A stretch of 64,000 nt of DNA, taken from the NCBI RefSeq assembly GCF_001723305.1, contig NZ_LPWF01000029.1, forward strand, positions 80,350 through 144,349. The letters run 5' to 3'. Below the pieces are notes generated by a model that saw only the letters and a list, made by a program, of their open reading frames with translations, was not told the origin of the DNA and made no database searches. The position numbers were made by a program, and so were the translations under genes. Origin of the DNA: Methyloceanibacter superfactus. GTDB taxonomy: Bacteria; Pseudomonadota; Alphaproteobacteria; Rhizobiales; Methyloligellaceae. Below are positions 9,948-19,309 of this stretch, in pieces (within the stretch, counting starts at the first letter, position 1; the number at the start of each line of letters is the position of its first letter).

Positions 9948-10649
9948 TCACCCCTCGAAGGGAACCCCGACCTCGGGCACCAGGACCCTGTTTCCGCCCA
10001 TCTCCGCGACAAACTTGTCCGCCGTCTGATCGATGACCGGAAAGGTCCCGTAGTGGCACGGCACCACGGTCTCGAAGTTGAAGAAGCGCTTGCAGGCGAG
10101 CGCCGCGGTCATGGCGCCCATGGTGTAGCGGTCGCCGATCGGCACGAAGCCGACTTGCGGCCGGTACAGCTCGCTGATCAGAGCCATGTCGGAGAAGATG
10201 TCGGTATCGCCCATATGGTAGGCCGTCTTGCCGTTGCGGGCCGCGACCACGATTCCGCACGGATTGCCGAGATAGACGGGGCGCCCATCCACCATGTTCG
10301 AAGACGAGTGCAACGCCGGCACGAAGGTAAGGTCGAAATCCTCGTGGGGGATGGTGCCGCCGGTATTGCCGGGATCGACCTTCTCGACCCCTTGCGCCTG
10401 GAGATAGCTGGCAAGCTCATGCACCGCGATAACGGGCGCGCCCGTTTCCTTGGCGATAGCGACGGTATTGCCGAGATGGTCCTCGTGGCCGTGGGTCAGG
10501 GCCACATGGGTCACGCCTTCCGTCACCTGGTCCATGGGAATGCCGGAGGTCTCGAAGATGGCGTTGCCGGTCAAAAACGGATCGATCAGGATACCGCTTG
10601 CGCCCGTGTCGATACGAAAGCAGGAATGACCGAACCACGTAATCTTCAT
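9948..10649 (-). CDS. metal-dependent hydrolase, UPF0173 (beta-lactamase fold)
   Basis: 233 residues starting [13 protein letters not shown]; the longer frame to 10688 adds nothing conserved and would overlap divergent ruvX. The metallo-beta-lactamase motif THGHEDHLG supplies the HxHxDH metal ligands, with [11 protein letters not shown] upstream and a later His in HMGDTDIF. This matches the UPF0173/UlaG-like group of uncertain substrate. Cytosolic, no signal. It is divergent from ruvX with only 23 bp between starts, so the two promoters must overlap the genes themselves. Confidence 0.9.
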   Translation of the reverse strand: MKITWFGHSCFRIDTGASGILIDPFLTGNAIFETSGIPMDQVTEGVTHVALTHGHEDHLGNTVAIAKETGAPVIAVHELASYLQAQGVEKVDPGNTGGTIPHEDFDLTFVPALHSSSNMVDGRPVYLGNPCGIVVAARNGKTAYHMGDTDIFSDMALISELYRPQVGFVPIGDRYTMGAMTAALACKRFFNFETVVPCHYGTFPVIDQTADKFVAEMGGNRVLVPEVGVPFEG

Positions 10650-10672
10650 CATCTCACCCCTTAGATTGTCCC

Positions 10673-11161
10673 GTGACAGCAGAACCACCCCTTCCTATCG
10701 AAGACTTGGCTTCGACGCTACAGCCCGGGGCCCGGCTGCTTGGCCTCGACGTCGGCACCAAGACCGTCGGGCTGGCGCTGTCCGACGTCACGCGCACGAT
10801 CGCCACGCCCTATGAGACGCTGCGCCGCGGCAAGTTCACCGCCGACGCCAAGACCATTGCCGCAATGGTCGAAAAGCAAGGGGTCGGCGGCCTCGTCATC
10901 GGCCTCCCCTTCAATCTTGACGGGTCCGAGGGCCCCCGGGCGCAATCCACCCGCGCCTTCGCCCGCAACCTCGCCGTCCATGTCGCCGTGCCGATGGCAT
11001 TTTGGGACGAGCGGCTGTCGACCGCGGCCGTGGAGCGTCATCTGATCGAGGCAAATGCCTCGCGCAAGCGCCGCGCCGAGGTGGTCGACCGCATGGCCGC
11101 CGCCTACATCCTGCAAGGCGCGCTCGACCGCATGAAGCGGTTCAGCGCACCCGCGGACTAG
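10673..11161 (+). CDS. ruvX: Holliday junction resolvase-like protein RuvX (YqgF)
   Basis: 162 residues, RNase H-like fold, starting at a GTG. Catalytic acidic blocks are visible: [15 protein letters not shown] (residues about 24-38), [13 protein letters not shown], and [11 protein letters not shown] with the last Asp. RuvX/YqgF acts in pre-16S rRNA 5' maturation and has been described as a Holliday junction resolvase. Its TAG shares a CTAG tetranucleotide with the stop of convergent dsbB. No better start is present upstream. Confidence 0.94.
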   Translation: MTAEPPLPIEDLASTLQPGARLLGLDVGTKTVGLALSDVTRTIATPYETLRRGKFTADAKTIAAMVEKQGVGGLVIGLPFNLDGSEGPRAQSTRAFARNLAVHVAVPMAFWDERLSTAAVERHLIEANASRKRRAEVVDRMAAAYILQGALDRMKRFSAPAD

Positions 11162-11715
11162 TTCGTCGCGGTCTCGAACAGCATGTAGTCTTTCGGACTG
11201 TCGGGGCAGAACCCGGCGCCGCACAGCGCCACGGTCGAGGCGACATTAGTCACCGCCAGCACGAGAAACATCAGAAGCGCCGTCAGCGGCAGCACCTTCA
11301 AGCGCATCGAAATGGGCTCGGCCCGGGAAAATTGCCGGTCGTCGAGTAGCATGACGGCGCAGCCCACGATCATCAGCGCGAAGGCGATGAACGCCCAGGT
11401 ATAGAGATGCATCCCGAAGATCGCGTTGCCGTAGGACCCCGTGCCCGGAACGATGTGCAGCAGGATCTGGCGCATCGATATGATGCCGCCGGCGATCGCC
11501 CCGAGAATGGCGATGCCGTAATGGCTCGGCTTCGGACCGAAAAAGAGATTGAGCGCGATGCCGAAGCCGGCGGCGAAGAAGCCCGCCCGCTGCAGGATGC
11601 ATAAGGGACACGGCAGGTCGCGGAACCACAACTGATCGACGAAAGCGAGGACCAGCACCGTATCGAGGGCGATCAGCGCCAAGGCATTGAGGAGCCTCGA
11701 AAGGTCGGCGGTCAC
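11158..11715 (-). CDS. dsbB: DsbB-family disulfide bond formation protein
   Basis: 185 residues with about five membrane segments. The periplasmic CPLC pair (residue ~36) that passes electrons to quinone follows TM1, as in DsbB, and a second Cys pair lies near the C-terminus (ALCGAGFCPD). DsbB re-oxidises periplasmic DsbA-type thiol oxidases. The gene is 15 bp downstream of a DUF5993 gene on the same strand, a pairing I recall from other alphaproteobacteria. Substrates could include the Cys-rich secreted proteins elsewhere in this window. Confidence 0.88.
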   Translation of the reverse strand: MTADLSRLLNALALIALDTVLVLAFVDQLWFRDLPCPLCILQRAGFFAAGFGIALNLFFGPKPSHYGIAILGAIAGGIISMRQILLHIVPGTGSYGNAIFGMHLYTWAFIAFALMIVGCAVMLLDDRQFSRAEPISMRLKVLPLTALLMFLVLAVTNVASTVALCGAGFCPDSPKDYMLFETATN

Positions 11716-11730
11716 GCTTACCTCCTGACG

Positions 11731-11886
11731 TCAGAGCCCGATATTCAGCACTTCGGTGACGTGGACGCGGAATAGCACGAGCATCACCACGAGTCCCACG
11801 ACCCAGAAGCCCATGGCCACGCCGCGATGGCGCAGCCAAGCCGCACCCAACGCGCAGGCAAAGAAGAGGAAGGGTAAGCTCATCAT
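11731..11886 (-). CDS. DUF5993 family small membrane protein
   Basis: 51 residues from the tandem ATGATG at 11886. The longer frame upstream is hydrophilic and unlike the family. Two hydrophobic helices are predicted (MMSLPFLFFACALGAAWL and MGFWVVGLVVMLVLFRVH), ending EVLNIGL. Small proteins of this type are typically encoded directly upstream of a dsbB-like gene, as here. The function is unknown; a role with the DsbB protein is inferred only from this pairing. Confidence 0.75.
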   Translation of the reverse strand: MMSLPFLFFACALGAAWLRHRGVAMGFWVVGLVVMLVLFRVHVTEVLNIGL

Positions 11887-12125
11887 CGCGCGGCTCTCCC
11901 GTTCGTCCCCCTGCCAGCGTTCATCGCCGCTGGCCTTTTTGATCTTATTGATTCGTTCAAGCTGCAACCTATGGAGAATCTGGGCACGCTGACAAGCCCC
12001 CAGTCATGGGGAATCTCCTTAAGGGCAAACCTTCCCGCCTGCGTCAGTGCCGTTAGGAACGGCTTACCTTAAATCCGTGCCCGCGCTTGATGCTTGGATC
12101 GCGCAGGCTTATACAGTGCCCTTTA

Positions 12126-13079
12126 ATGAGCATTGCGGCAGAAGCTTCCACATCCTCCTTTCCTCACCGCCATCTTCTTGGAATCGAGGGTCTTTCGCGC
12201 TCCGAGATCACGGCGCTGCTCGACCTGTCCGAAGACGCCGCCAAGCTCGGCCGCCAAATCCATAAAAAGCGTGACGATCTCCGCGGCCGCACCCTGATCA
12301 ATCTGTTCTTCGAGGCGTCCACCCGGACCCAAAGCTCGTTCGAGCTGGCCGGAAAACGGCTCGGCGCCGACGTGATGAATATGTCGATCCCCACCTCCTC
12401 CATCCAAAAGGGGGAGACCCTGATCGACACGGCGGTCACGCTGAATGCGATGCGTCCGGATCTCCTGGTGGTGCGCCATCATGCCGCCGGCGCGGTCGAG
12501 CTGCTCTCCCAGAAGGTGGATTGCTCGGTGATCAATGCCGGCGACGGCAGCCACGAGCATCCCACCCAAGCCCTGCTCGACGCGCTGACCATCCGCCGCC
12601 ACAAGGACCGGCTCCAAGGGCTGATCGTGGCGATCTGCGGCGACATCCTGCACTCACGGGTCGCGCGCTCAAACATCCTCCTCCTCAACACGCTCGGCGC
12701 CCGGGTGCGCGTCATCGCCCCCTCCACCCTGCTCGGCGCCGGCATCGAGCGCCTCGGGGTCGAGGTCTTCACCTCCATGCGCGAGGGGCTGGCCGATGCG
12801 GACGTGGTCATGATGCTGCGCCTGCAGCGCGAGCGCATGGTGTCGAGCCTGATCCCCAGCACCCGGGAATATTTCCACTTCTTCGGGCTCGATTACGACA
12901 AGCTCGCCCGCGCCAAGCCGGACGCCTCATCATGCATCCCGGCCCCAAACCGGGGCGTGGAGATCGACTCCAACGTGGCCGACGATCCGCGCAGCGTCAT
13001 CCGCGAGCAGGTCGAGATGGGCGTCGCCGTCCGCATGGCCGTGCTCCAGGCGCTTGCCCGCCACCTGCCGAACGAATGA
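12126..13079 (+). CDS. pyrB: aspartate carbamoyltransferase catalytic subunit
   Basis: 317 residues from the ATG at 12126. PyrB makes carbamoyl-aspartate from carbamoyl phosphate and Asp, the committed step of pyrimidine synthesis. The carbamoyl-phosphate loop [18 protein letters not shown] (~55-72) and HPTQALLD (~145) are intact. Near residues 266-275 the expected LIMHPGPMNRG block is scrambled. One base is missing near 12925 and two near 12953, which restores frame. It overlaps the following dihydroorotase-like gene by ATGA, so the two are translationally coupled. Confidence 0.95.
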   Translation: MSIAAEASTSSFPHRHLLGIEGLSRSEITALLDLSEDAAKLGRQIHKKRDDLRGRTLINLFFEASTRTQSSFELAGKRLGADVMNMSIPTSSIQKGETLIDTAVTLNAMRPDLLVVRHHAAGAVELLSQKVDCSVINAGDGSHEHPTQALLDALTIRRHKDRLQGLIVAICGDILHSRVARSNILLLNTLGARVRVIAPSTLLGAGIERLGVEVFTSMREGLADADVVMMLRLQRERMVSSLIPSTREYFHFFGLDYDKLARAKPDASSCIPAPNRGVEIDSNVADDPRSVIREQVEMGVAVRMAVLQALARHLPNE

Positions 13080-14400
13080 TCGCCATGCAAACCCACGACC
13101 ACGATCATCGCAACCCGCACCGACCGCTCAGCCTCGTCACGCGCGGCTGATCGATCCGGCGACCGGCCTCGATGCCTTCGGCGGCCTGCTGATCGCCGAC
13201 GGCGTCATCGCCGATCTCGGCATGCACATCACCGAAGGCTCGGTCGAGGGCGCCGAGTCTCTCGATTGTGGTGGCCGTACCGTGGCGCCCGGGCTCATCG
13301 ACATGATGGTGTTCGCCGGCGAGCCCGGCCACGAGCACCGCGAGACGCTGGCGACGGCGAGCCGCGCCGCCGCGGCCGGCGGCGCACCACTATCTTATGT
13401 ATGCCCAACACCGAGCCCGTCATCGACGACGTGGCGCTGGTCGACTTTATCTTGCGCCGCGCCCGCGACACCGCCCTCGTGCATGTCCATCCCATGGCGG
13501 CCATGACGCGCGATTTGCGCGGCGAGGAGATGGCGGAGATCGGTCTCCTTAAGGAGGCGGGCGCCATTGCCTTCACCAACGGCAAGACATCCGTCGCCAA
13601 TGCGCGCGTCATGCGCAACGTGCTGGCTTACGCCAGGGATTACGGCGCGCTGATCGTCCACCACCTGGAGGATGCGCCCCTCACCCAGGACGGCGTGATG
13701 AACGAGGGTGAGGTGGCGACCCGGCTGGGCTTGCGCGGCATCCCGACCGCGGCCGAGACCATCGTGCTGGAGCGCGACATTCGTCTCGTCGAGCTGACGG
13801 GCGGCCGCTACCACGCCGGCCAGATTTCCGCCGCGCCTCGCTCGATGTCATCCGCGCCGCCAAGGCGCGCGGCCTGCCCGTCACCTGCGGCGTGTCCGTC
13901 AATCACCTCACGCTGAACGAGAACGACATCGGCTCCTACCGTACCTTCTTTAAGATGAAGCCGCGCTGCGCGCCGAAGACAGACCGGCGCGCCATGGTGG
14001 AGGGCGTGGCGAGCGGCGACATCGACGTGATCGTCTCCGCCCACGATCCGCGCGGCGCCGAAGGAAAGCGCCGCCCCTTCGCCGAGGCCGCCGAGTGCGC
14101 GGGGGGCCTGGAGACGCTACTGGGCGCCGCCTTGCGCCTCTATCACAACGGCGAGGTCACCTTGCACCGCTTGCTCGAGGCGCTGTCCGCCAACCCGGCC
14201 CAGCTCCTCGATCTCGGCAGTGGCCGCTTGTCCAAGGGCGCGCCGCCGACCTCGTCCTCATGGATCTCGAAATGCCCTGGACGGTCGAGCCCGAGCGGCT
14301 TTGCTCGAAATCCAAGAACACGCCTTTCGACGGAGCGCGCCTCGAGGGCCGGGCGCTCGTCACATTCGTTGCCGGACGTCCCGTCTATCACTACGGTTGA
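13076..14400 (+). CDS. pyrC: dihydroorotase-like protein lacking the HxH motif, multiply frameshifted
   Basis: About 440 residues of the amidohydrolase fold reconstructed across at least five shifts: near 13138, 13385, 13838, a compensating pair at 13966-13984, and 14254. Clear class I dihydroorotase blocks are [43 protein letters not shown] sequence and [15 protein letters not shown]. Where active enzymes have HVHLREPG, this one reads MVFAGEPG, so both His ligands are absent. It therefore resembles the inactive PyrC' partners of ATCase known from Pseudomonas. The ATG at 13076 overlaps the pyrB stop; 13085 is an alternative start. The shifts are probably sequence errors. Confidence 0.8.
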
Positions 14401-14431
14401 ACAGCCTCGCGGCATTGAAAGGGGATGATCG

Positions 14432-15067
14432 ATGCCCGCTTCCGAGGACTGGAGCGCCGTTCTCCCGTTCATGCTGGGATTATGCCTCTTCAGCTTTGTC
14501 GTCGGCTATCTGCTCGGCTCGATTCCGTTCGGCCTGATCCTTACCAAGCTCTCCGGCGGCGGCGACGTTCGCAAGATTGGCTCCGGCAATATCGGTGCGA
14601 CCAACGTCCTGCGCACCGGCAATAAGCCTCTGGCCGCGCTCACCCTGTTGCTCGACGTGCTGAAGGGCACCGCCGCCGTTTTGATCGGCGCGCAATTTGG
14701 CCCCGCGGCCGCGGTCGCCGCAGGGCTCGGGGCATTCCTCGGTCATCTCTTTCCGGTCTGGCTCGGCTTTCGCGGCGGCAAGGGCGTGGCCACCTTTATC
14801 GGCGTGGCGCTCGGCCTGTATTGGCCGGCCGCGGTCGCCTTCTGCGTGGTTTGGCTCCTGGTCGCCGTCACCACCCGCTATTCTTCCCTCTCGGCACTGG
14901 TGGCGAGCGCCGCCACGGTTTGTGCGTTCGCCGTCACCGGCAGATGGTGGCTCGCGGCGCTGTTCTTCGTGCTCACCATCCTTCTTTATGTCCGCCATGC
15001 CGCGAATATCGAGCGGCTGATGAAGGGCCAGGAGACGCGCATTGGTCAGAGCAAGCAAGGAAGCTAG
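14432..15067 (+). CDS. plsY: glycerol-3-phosphate acyltransferase PlsY
   Basis: 211 residues, five or so membrane helices. PlsY acylates sn-glycerol-3-phosphate with acyl-phosphate, the first step of phospholipid synthesis. The three active-site blocks are visible: [12 protein letters not shown] with [15 protein letters not shown] near residue 50, [18 protein letters not shown] near 110, and a C-terminal region with RHAANIERL. Its end overlaps the proposed dprA start by 26 bp, consistent with a shared transcript. Confidence 0.96.
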   Translation: MPASEDWSAVLPFMLGLCLFSFVVGYLLGSIPFGLILTKLSGGGDVRKIGSGNIGATNVLRTGNKPLAALTLLLDVLKGTAAVLIGAQFGPAAAVAAGLGAFLGHLFPVWLGFRGGKGVATFIGVALGLYWPAAVAFCVVWLLVAVTTRYSSLSALVASAATVCAFAVTGRWWLAALFFVLTILLYVRHAANIERLMKGQETRIGQSKQGS

Positions 15068-16193
15068 AGCCGGCGCGCGCCTCAACGCCCGTCAGCGCCT
15101 CGCTTGGCTGAGGCTAATTCGCAGCGAGAATGTCGGCCCAGCCACGTTCCGCGCCCTGGTCAACCAATTCGGCGGCGCGGAAGCCGCCATCGAGGCCCTG
15201 CCGGCGCTTTCCAGACGTGGTGGCCGCGCGCAAGCCATCCGTCTATGCAGCGCGGCGGAAGCCGAGGCGGAGATCGATGCGGCGGATCGGATCGGTGCGC
15301 ATCTCGTGGCGCTCGGCGAGCCCGGCTACTCGCCGGCGCTGGCGCAGGTCGATGCCCCGCCGCCGCTCATATACGTGAAAGGCCGTCTCGATCTTGCGGA
15401 CATGCCGATCGTCGCCATCGTCGGCGCGCGCAACGGCTCTGCCGTCGGTCAGAAATTCACCCGCCAGATCGCCAACGAGCTCGGCCTCGAGGGTTTCGTC
15501 GTCGCCTCGGGGCTCGCCCGCGGCATCGACACTGCCGCGCACACCGCAGCGCTCGATCACGGCACCATTGCCGTGGTCGCGGCGGCATCGACATCATCTA
15601 TCCGCCGGAGAATGAACGGTTTGCAGCAGGCGATCGGCGAGCAAGGTCTCCTCGTCAGCGAACGTGCTCCCGGTTTCTCACCGCGCGGCAAGGACTTCCC
15701 ACGCCGCAATCGGCTGATCTCCGGCATCTCCCTGGGCGTCGTCGTGGTCGAGGCCGCGGAGCGCTCCGGCTCGCTGATCACCGCCCGGCTCGCCGGCGAA
15801 CAAGGACGCGAAGTCTTCGCCGTACCGGGAAGTCCGCTCGACCCGCGGGCAACCGGCACCAACAACCTGTTGAAGCAAGGCGCGACGCTGGTCACCAGCA
15901 CGGCCGACATCGTCGAAACCCTGGCCCCGATCCTGGGACGCGCCCCGGCCCCACCAGCCATCGAGCTCTCGTCTTCGGACGCGCAGGAGACACCCGCCCC
16001 TCTTCCCGATGTCGAGCCGACCGAGCGCAGCATCGTGATCGGCGCCCTCGGGCCGTCTCCCGTCGATATCGACGAGTTGATCCGGGCCACCGGCGTCGAG
16101 ACACGAAAGGTGCATATCATCCTGTTGGAACTCGACCTGGCCGGCAGGCTGCAACGCCATGGACAGCAGCTCGTCTCGCTGACCGGATCGTGA
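15042..16193 (+). CDS. dprA: DNA-processing protein DprA
   Basis: 383 codons starting at TTG; no ATG or GTG lies nearby, so the start is uncertain. DprA loads RecA on incoming single-stranded DNA in transformation. The Rossmann-like domain shows [45 protein letters not shown] and [23 protein letters not shown]-terminal winged-helix (DprA_WH, ~325-380) follows. About 14 residues after TIAVVA are out of frame: one G is missing near 15582 and one T gained near 15620, masking the expected [11 protein letters not shown] block. Reading frame is otherwise continuous. Confidence 0.93.
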   Translation: MVRASKEARAGARLNARQRLAWLRLIRSENVGPATFRALVNQFGGAEAAIEALPALSRRGGRAQAIRLCSAAEAEAEIDAADRIGAHLVALGEPGYSPALAQVDAPPPLIYVKGRLDLADMPIVAIVGARNGSAVGQKFTRQIANELGLEGFVVASGLARGIDTAAHTAALDHGTIAVVAAASTSSIRRRMNGLQQAIGEQGLLVSERAPGFSPRGKDFPRRNRLISGISLGVVVVEAAERSGSLITARLAGEQGREVFAVPGSPLDPRATGTNNLLKQGATLVTSTADIVETLAPILGRAPAPPAIELSSSDAQETPAPLPDVEPTERSIVIGALGPSPVDIDELIRATGVETRKVHIILLELDLAGRLQRHGQQLVSLTGS

Positions 16194-16197
16194 CGCC

Positions 16198-16404
16198 TCA
16201 GTCGCGCTCCGACTTTTCGTCCTTGGCCTCTTCCAGGGCGACACCGATTAGATAACCCAGGAACGGCAACTGGGCGCGATGCGCCACGAGGCGCAAGCCT
16301 TCGAGCAACGACGCGATATATTCCGCCGCCTCCTGGCGCTTTGGTGCGGATGCCCCGCCGAGCTGGTCCGCGCTTTCCGGAGGCTGGGCGTTGGACCCTG
16401 CCAT
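16198..16404 (-). CDS. small conserved hypothetical protein
   Basis: 68 residues from the ATG at 16404, which has AAGG about 9 bases upstream; in-frame ATGs at 16440 and 16491 are alternatives. Layout: a polar Gln/Ser/Pro-rich N-terminus, then a helical region (EAAEYIASLLEGLRLVAHRAQLP) and a C-terminal helix (FLGYLIGVALEEAKDE). Similar short proteins occur near dprA/topA in Rhizobiales as far as I recall; function is unknown. Convergent with dprA, 4 bp between stops. Confidence 0.6.
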   Translation of the reverse strand: MAGSNAQPPESADQLGGASAPKRQEAAEYIASLLEGLRLVAHRAQLPFLGYLIGVALEEAKDEKSERD

Positions 16405-16440
16405 TCCATTTCGCCTTGCTTCGTGCTCATTGGCCCCCAT

Positions 16441-16667
16441 CGCCGACCCCCGAATCGCTGTATTCGGCGGCAGTTGCCGCATCAAGAGCACACTTCAGTT
16501 TAACATCCTATAGTTGTTATTAGTTAGTATACACAGCTAGAAGTTGTCAATCGTCCGTTCGCTGAATTTGACAGCGGCGGTTCGAGTCACCATTTTCGGC
16601 GCGTACAAGGGTCGATTCCGAACCCAACCCTGAGCCGGACGCTATTTCGCGCGGCTAGGAAGTCTCA
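16441..16667. other. AT-rich intergenic region before topA
   Basis: This stretch separates the leftward small gene from topA. Around 16498-16550 it is markedly AT-rich against the GC-rich background (for example TTATTAGTTAGTATACACAG) and is the likely place for the topA promoter. No exact sigma-70 pair or known operator stands out, so this is a compositional observation only. Confidence 0.4.
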
Positions 16668-19300
16668 ATGAACATCGTCATCGTCGAATCGCCAGCCAAG
16701 GCAAAGACCGTCAACAAGTATCTCGGGTCCGGATACCGTGTGTTCGCATCCTATGGACACGTGCGCGACCTGCCCTCGAAGAACGGCTCGGTCCTGCCGG
16801 ACAACGACTTCGAGATGCTGTGGGATGTCGACCCAAAAGCCGCCAAGCGTCTGAGCGAGATCGCTCAGGCCGTGAAGGGCGCCGACAAGCTGATCCTCGC
16901 CACCGACCCGGACCGCGAGGGTGAAGCTATCTCCTGGCATGTGCTGCAAGTGCTCGACCGCAAGAAGGTGCTCGGCAAGATCCCCGTCGAGCGCGTGGTG
17001 TTCAATGCCGTCACCAAGGAAGCGGTGCTCGAGGCCATGCGCCATCCCCGCGAGATCGACGGACCACTGGTCAACGCGTATCTCGCACGCCGGGCGTTGG
17101 ACTATCTCGTCGGCTTCACCCTGTCGCCCGTGCTGTGGCGCAAGCTGCCGGGCGCCCGCTCCGCCGGCCGGGTGCAGTCGGTGGCGCTCAGGCTCGTGTG
17201 CGACCGCGAGCTCGAGATCGAGAAATTCAAGACTCAGGAATATTGGTCGATCATCGCCGAGCTCGCGACCGGCAAGGCCGAGACCTTCCAGGCAGACTTG
17301 TCTCGGCCGAAGACAAGAAGCTCGAGAAGTTCGACATCCCCGACCAAGAGACCGCCGAGCGGCTCAAAGCCGCGCTCGAAGGCGGCCGCTTCACCGTCGG
17401 CAACATCGAGAGCAAATCGCAGCGCCGCAATCCGGCTGCGCCCTTCACCACCTCGACGCTCCAGCAAGAGGCGTCGCGCAAACTCGGCTTCTCGCCGCGC
17501 CAGACCATGCAGCTCGCGCAGCGGCTCTATGAGGGCGTCGATCTCGGCGGCGAGGCCGAAGGTCTCATCACCTATATGCGAACCGACGGCGTGCAAATCG
17601 TGCCCGAAGCCGTGAGCGCGATCCGCAATCTGGTCACCGGCCTTTACGGCAACCGCTACGTGCCACCCTCGCCGCGCCAATACGAGGCGAAGGCCAAGAA
17701 CGCGCAAGAAGCCCATGAGGCAATCAGGCCCACGGATTTCAGCAAGGCGCCCGAGAAGGTCAGCCGCTATCTCGAGCCGGACGCCGCCAAGCTTTACAAG
17801 CTTATCTGGCAGCGCACCCTCGCAAGCCAAGCCTCGAGCGCGGAGATCGAGCGCACCTCCGCCGATATTGATGTCGCCGGCAAGGACGGCAAACCTTACG
17901 GCGTCCGCGCCACCGGGTCGGTCATCCGCTTCGACGGCTTCCTCAAGATCTACGAGGAAGGCGTCGACGACGTCGTTGGCGAGGATGGCGCCCTGCCCGC
18001 CTTGTCCCAAGGCGACGCACTCGATCCGCGTACCATCGAAGCCAAGCAGCACTTCACCGAGCCGCCGCCGCGCTACAGCGAGGCGACGCTCATCAAGAAG
18101 ATGGAAGAGCTCGGCATCGGCCGGCCGTCCACCTACGCCACGACCCTCAACGTGCTCCGCGAGCGCGATTATGTCCGCATCGACAAGAAGCGGCTCTATC
18201 CGGAAGACAAGGGACGCCTGGTCACCGCCTTCCTCGAAAGCTTCTTCAAGCGTTACGTCGAATATGATTTCACGGCCGACCTCGAGGAGAAGCTCGATCT
18301 GATCTCCGCGGGCGAGCTCGAATGGAAGGACGTGCTGCGCGACTTCTGGCGCGACTTCATCGGCGCGGTGAACGAGATCGGCGATCTCCGCATCACCCAG
18401 GTGCTCGACGCGCTCAACGATCTGCTCGGGCCCCATATCTTCCCCGACACGGGCCAAGGCGGCGACACCAGGGCATGCCCGTCCTGCGGCGAAGGCCGCT
18501 TGAGCCTCAAGGTTGGCAAGTTCGGCGCCTTCGTCGGCTGCTCCAACTATCCCGATTGCCGCTATACGCGGCAGCTCGCCGAAACCGGCGACAAGGCCGC
18601 TCTCGCCGACGGCAAGGTCCTCGGCACCGATCCCGACACAGGCCTCGAGGTGAGTGTCCGCACCGGCCGCTTCGGGCCTTACGTTCAGCTCGGCGAGGCC
18701 GTTGACGGCGAGAAGCCCAAGCGCGGGTCGATCCCCAAAGGCAACGATCCCGACGCCATCGATCTGTCGCGCGCGCTACAGCTCTTGTCTCTGCCGCGCG
18801 AGGTGGGCATCCATCCCGAGACCGGCAAGCCGATCTTGGCCGGCTACGGCCGCTATGGGCCCTATGTCCTCCATGACGGGAAATATGCGAGCCTGAGCAC
18901 GCCCGAGGAGGTTTTCGAGGTCGGCGCCAATCGCGCCATCAGCCTCCTGGCCGAGAAGGCCGCGAACCGGAGCCCGCGCGGCGCCACCGTTATCAAGGAA
19001 CTCGGCGAGCACCCGGAAGGCGGCGGCAAGGTGCAAGTGCTGAGCGGCCGCTACGGGCCCTATGTGAAGCACGCCAAGATCAATGCCACCCTGCCCAAGG
19101 ACCGCGAGCCCGAACAGGTCACCATGGAAGAGGCAGTGGAACTGATCGCCGCCAGGGCCGCCAAGGGGCCGGCCAAGAAGAAGGTGGCGAAGAAGGCGCC
19201 AGCCAAGAAGACCGCGGCTAAGAGGACGGCGAAGAAGGCCGTGCGCAAGACCGGCAAAGCCGGCAAGAGCAAGGAGGCCGCCGAGGAGGCGGCGAGCTAA
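16668..19300 (+). CDS. topA: DNA topoisomerase I, one frameshift
   Basis: About 877 residues once one frameshift is repaired. TopA relaxes negative supercoils. The N-terminal Toprim domain has IVESPAKAKT and the acidic DPDREGEAISWH motif. The catalytic Tyr is in GLITYMRTDGV (~residue 305). A C4 zinc finger, CPSC...GCSNYPDC, follows near 605. Then come three GRFGPYV/GRYGPYV C-terminal repeats, and the protein ends in a Lys/Ala-rich tail (residues ~840-877). One G is missing near 17300 (TTGTC for TTGGTC), splitting the gene into two overlapping frames. Such a break in an essential gene supports sequence error. Confidence 0.96.
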
Positions 19301-19309
19301 GCGGCGCAC

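Noticed and set aside
13076..14400. pyrC' as a true pseudogene
   Set aside because: The five or so shifts are the same kind of single-base change seen in essential genes across the window, and codons between them remain clean.
16668..19300. programmed frameshift in topA
   Set aside because: No slippery heptamer or downstream structure stands out at 17300; a missing G explains it more simply.
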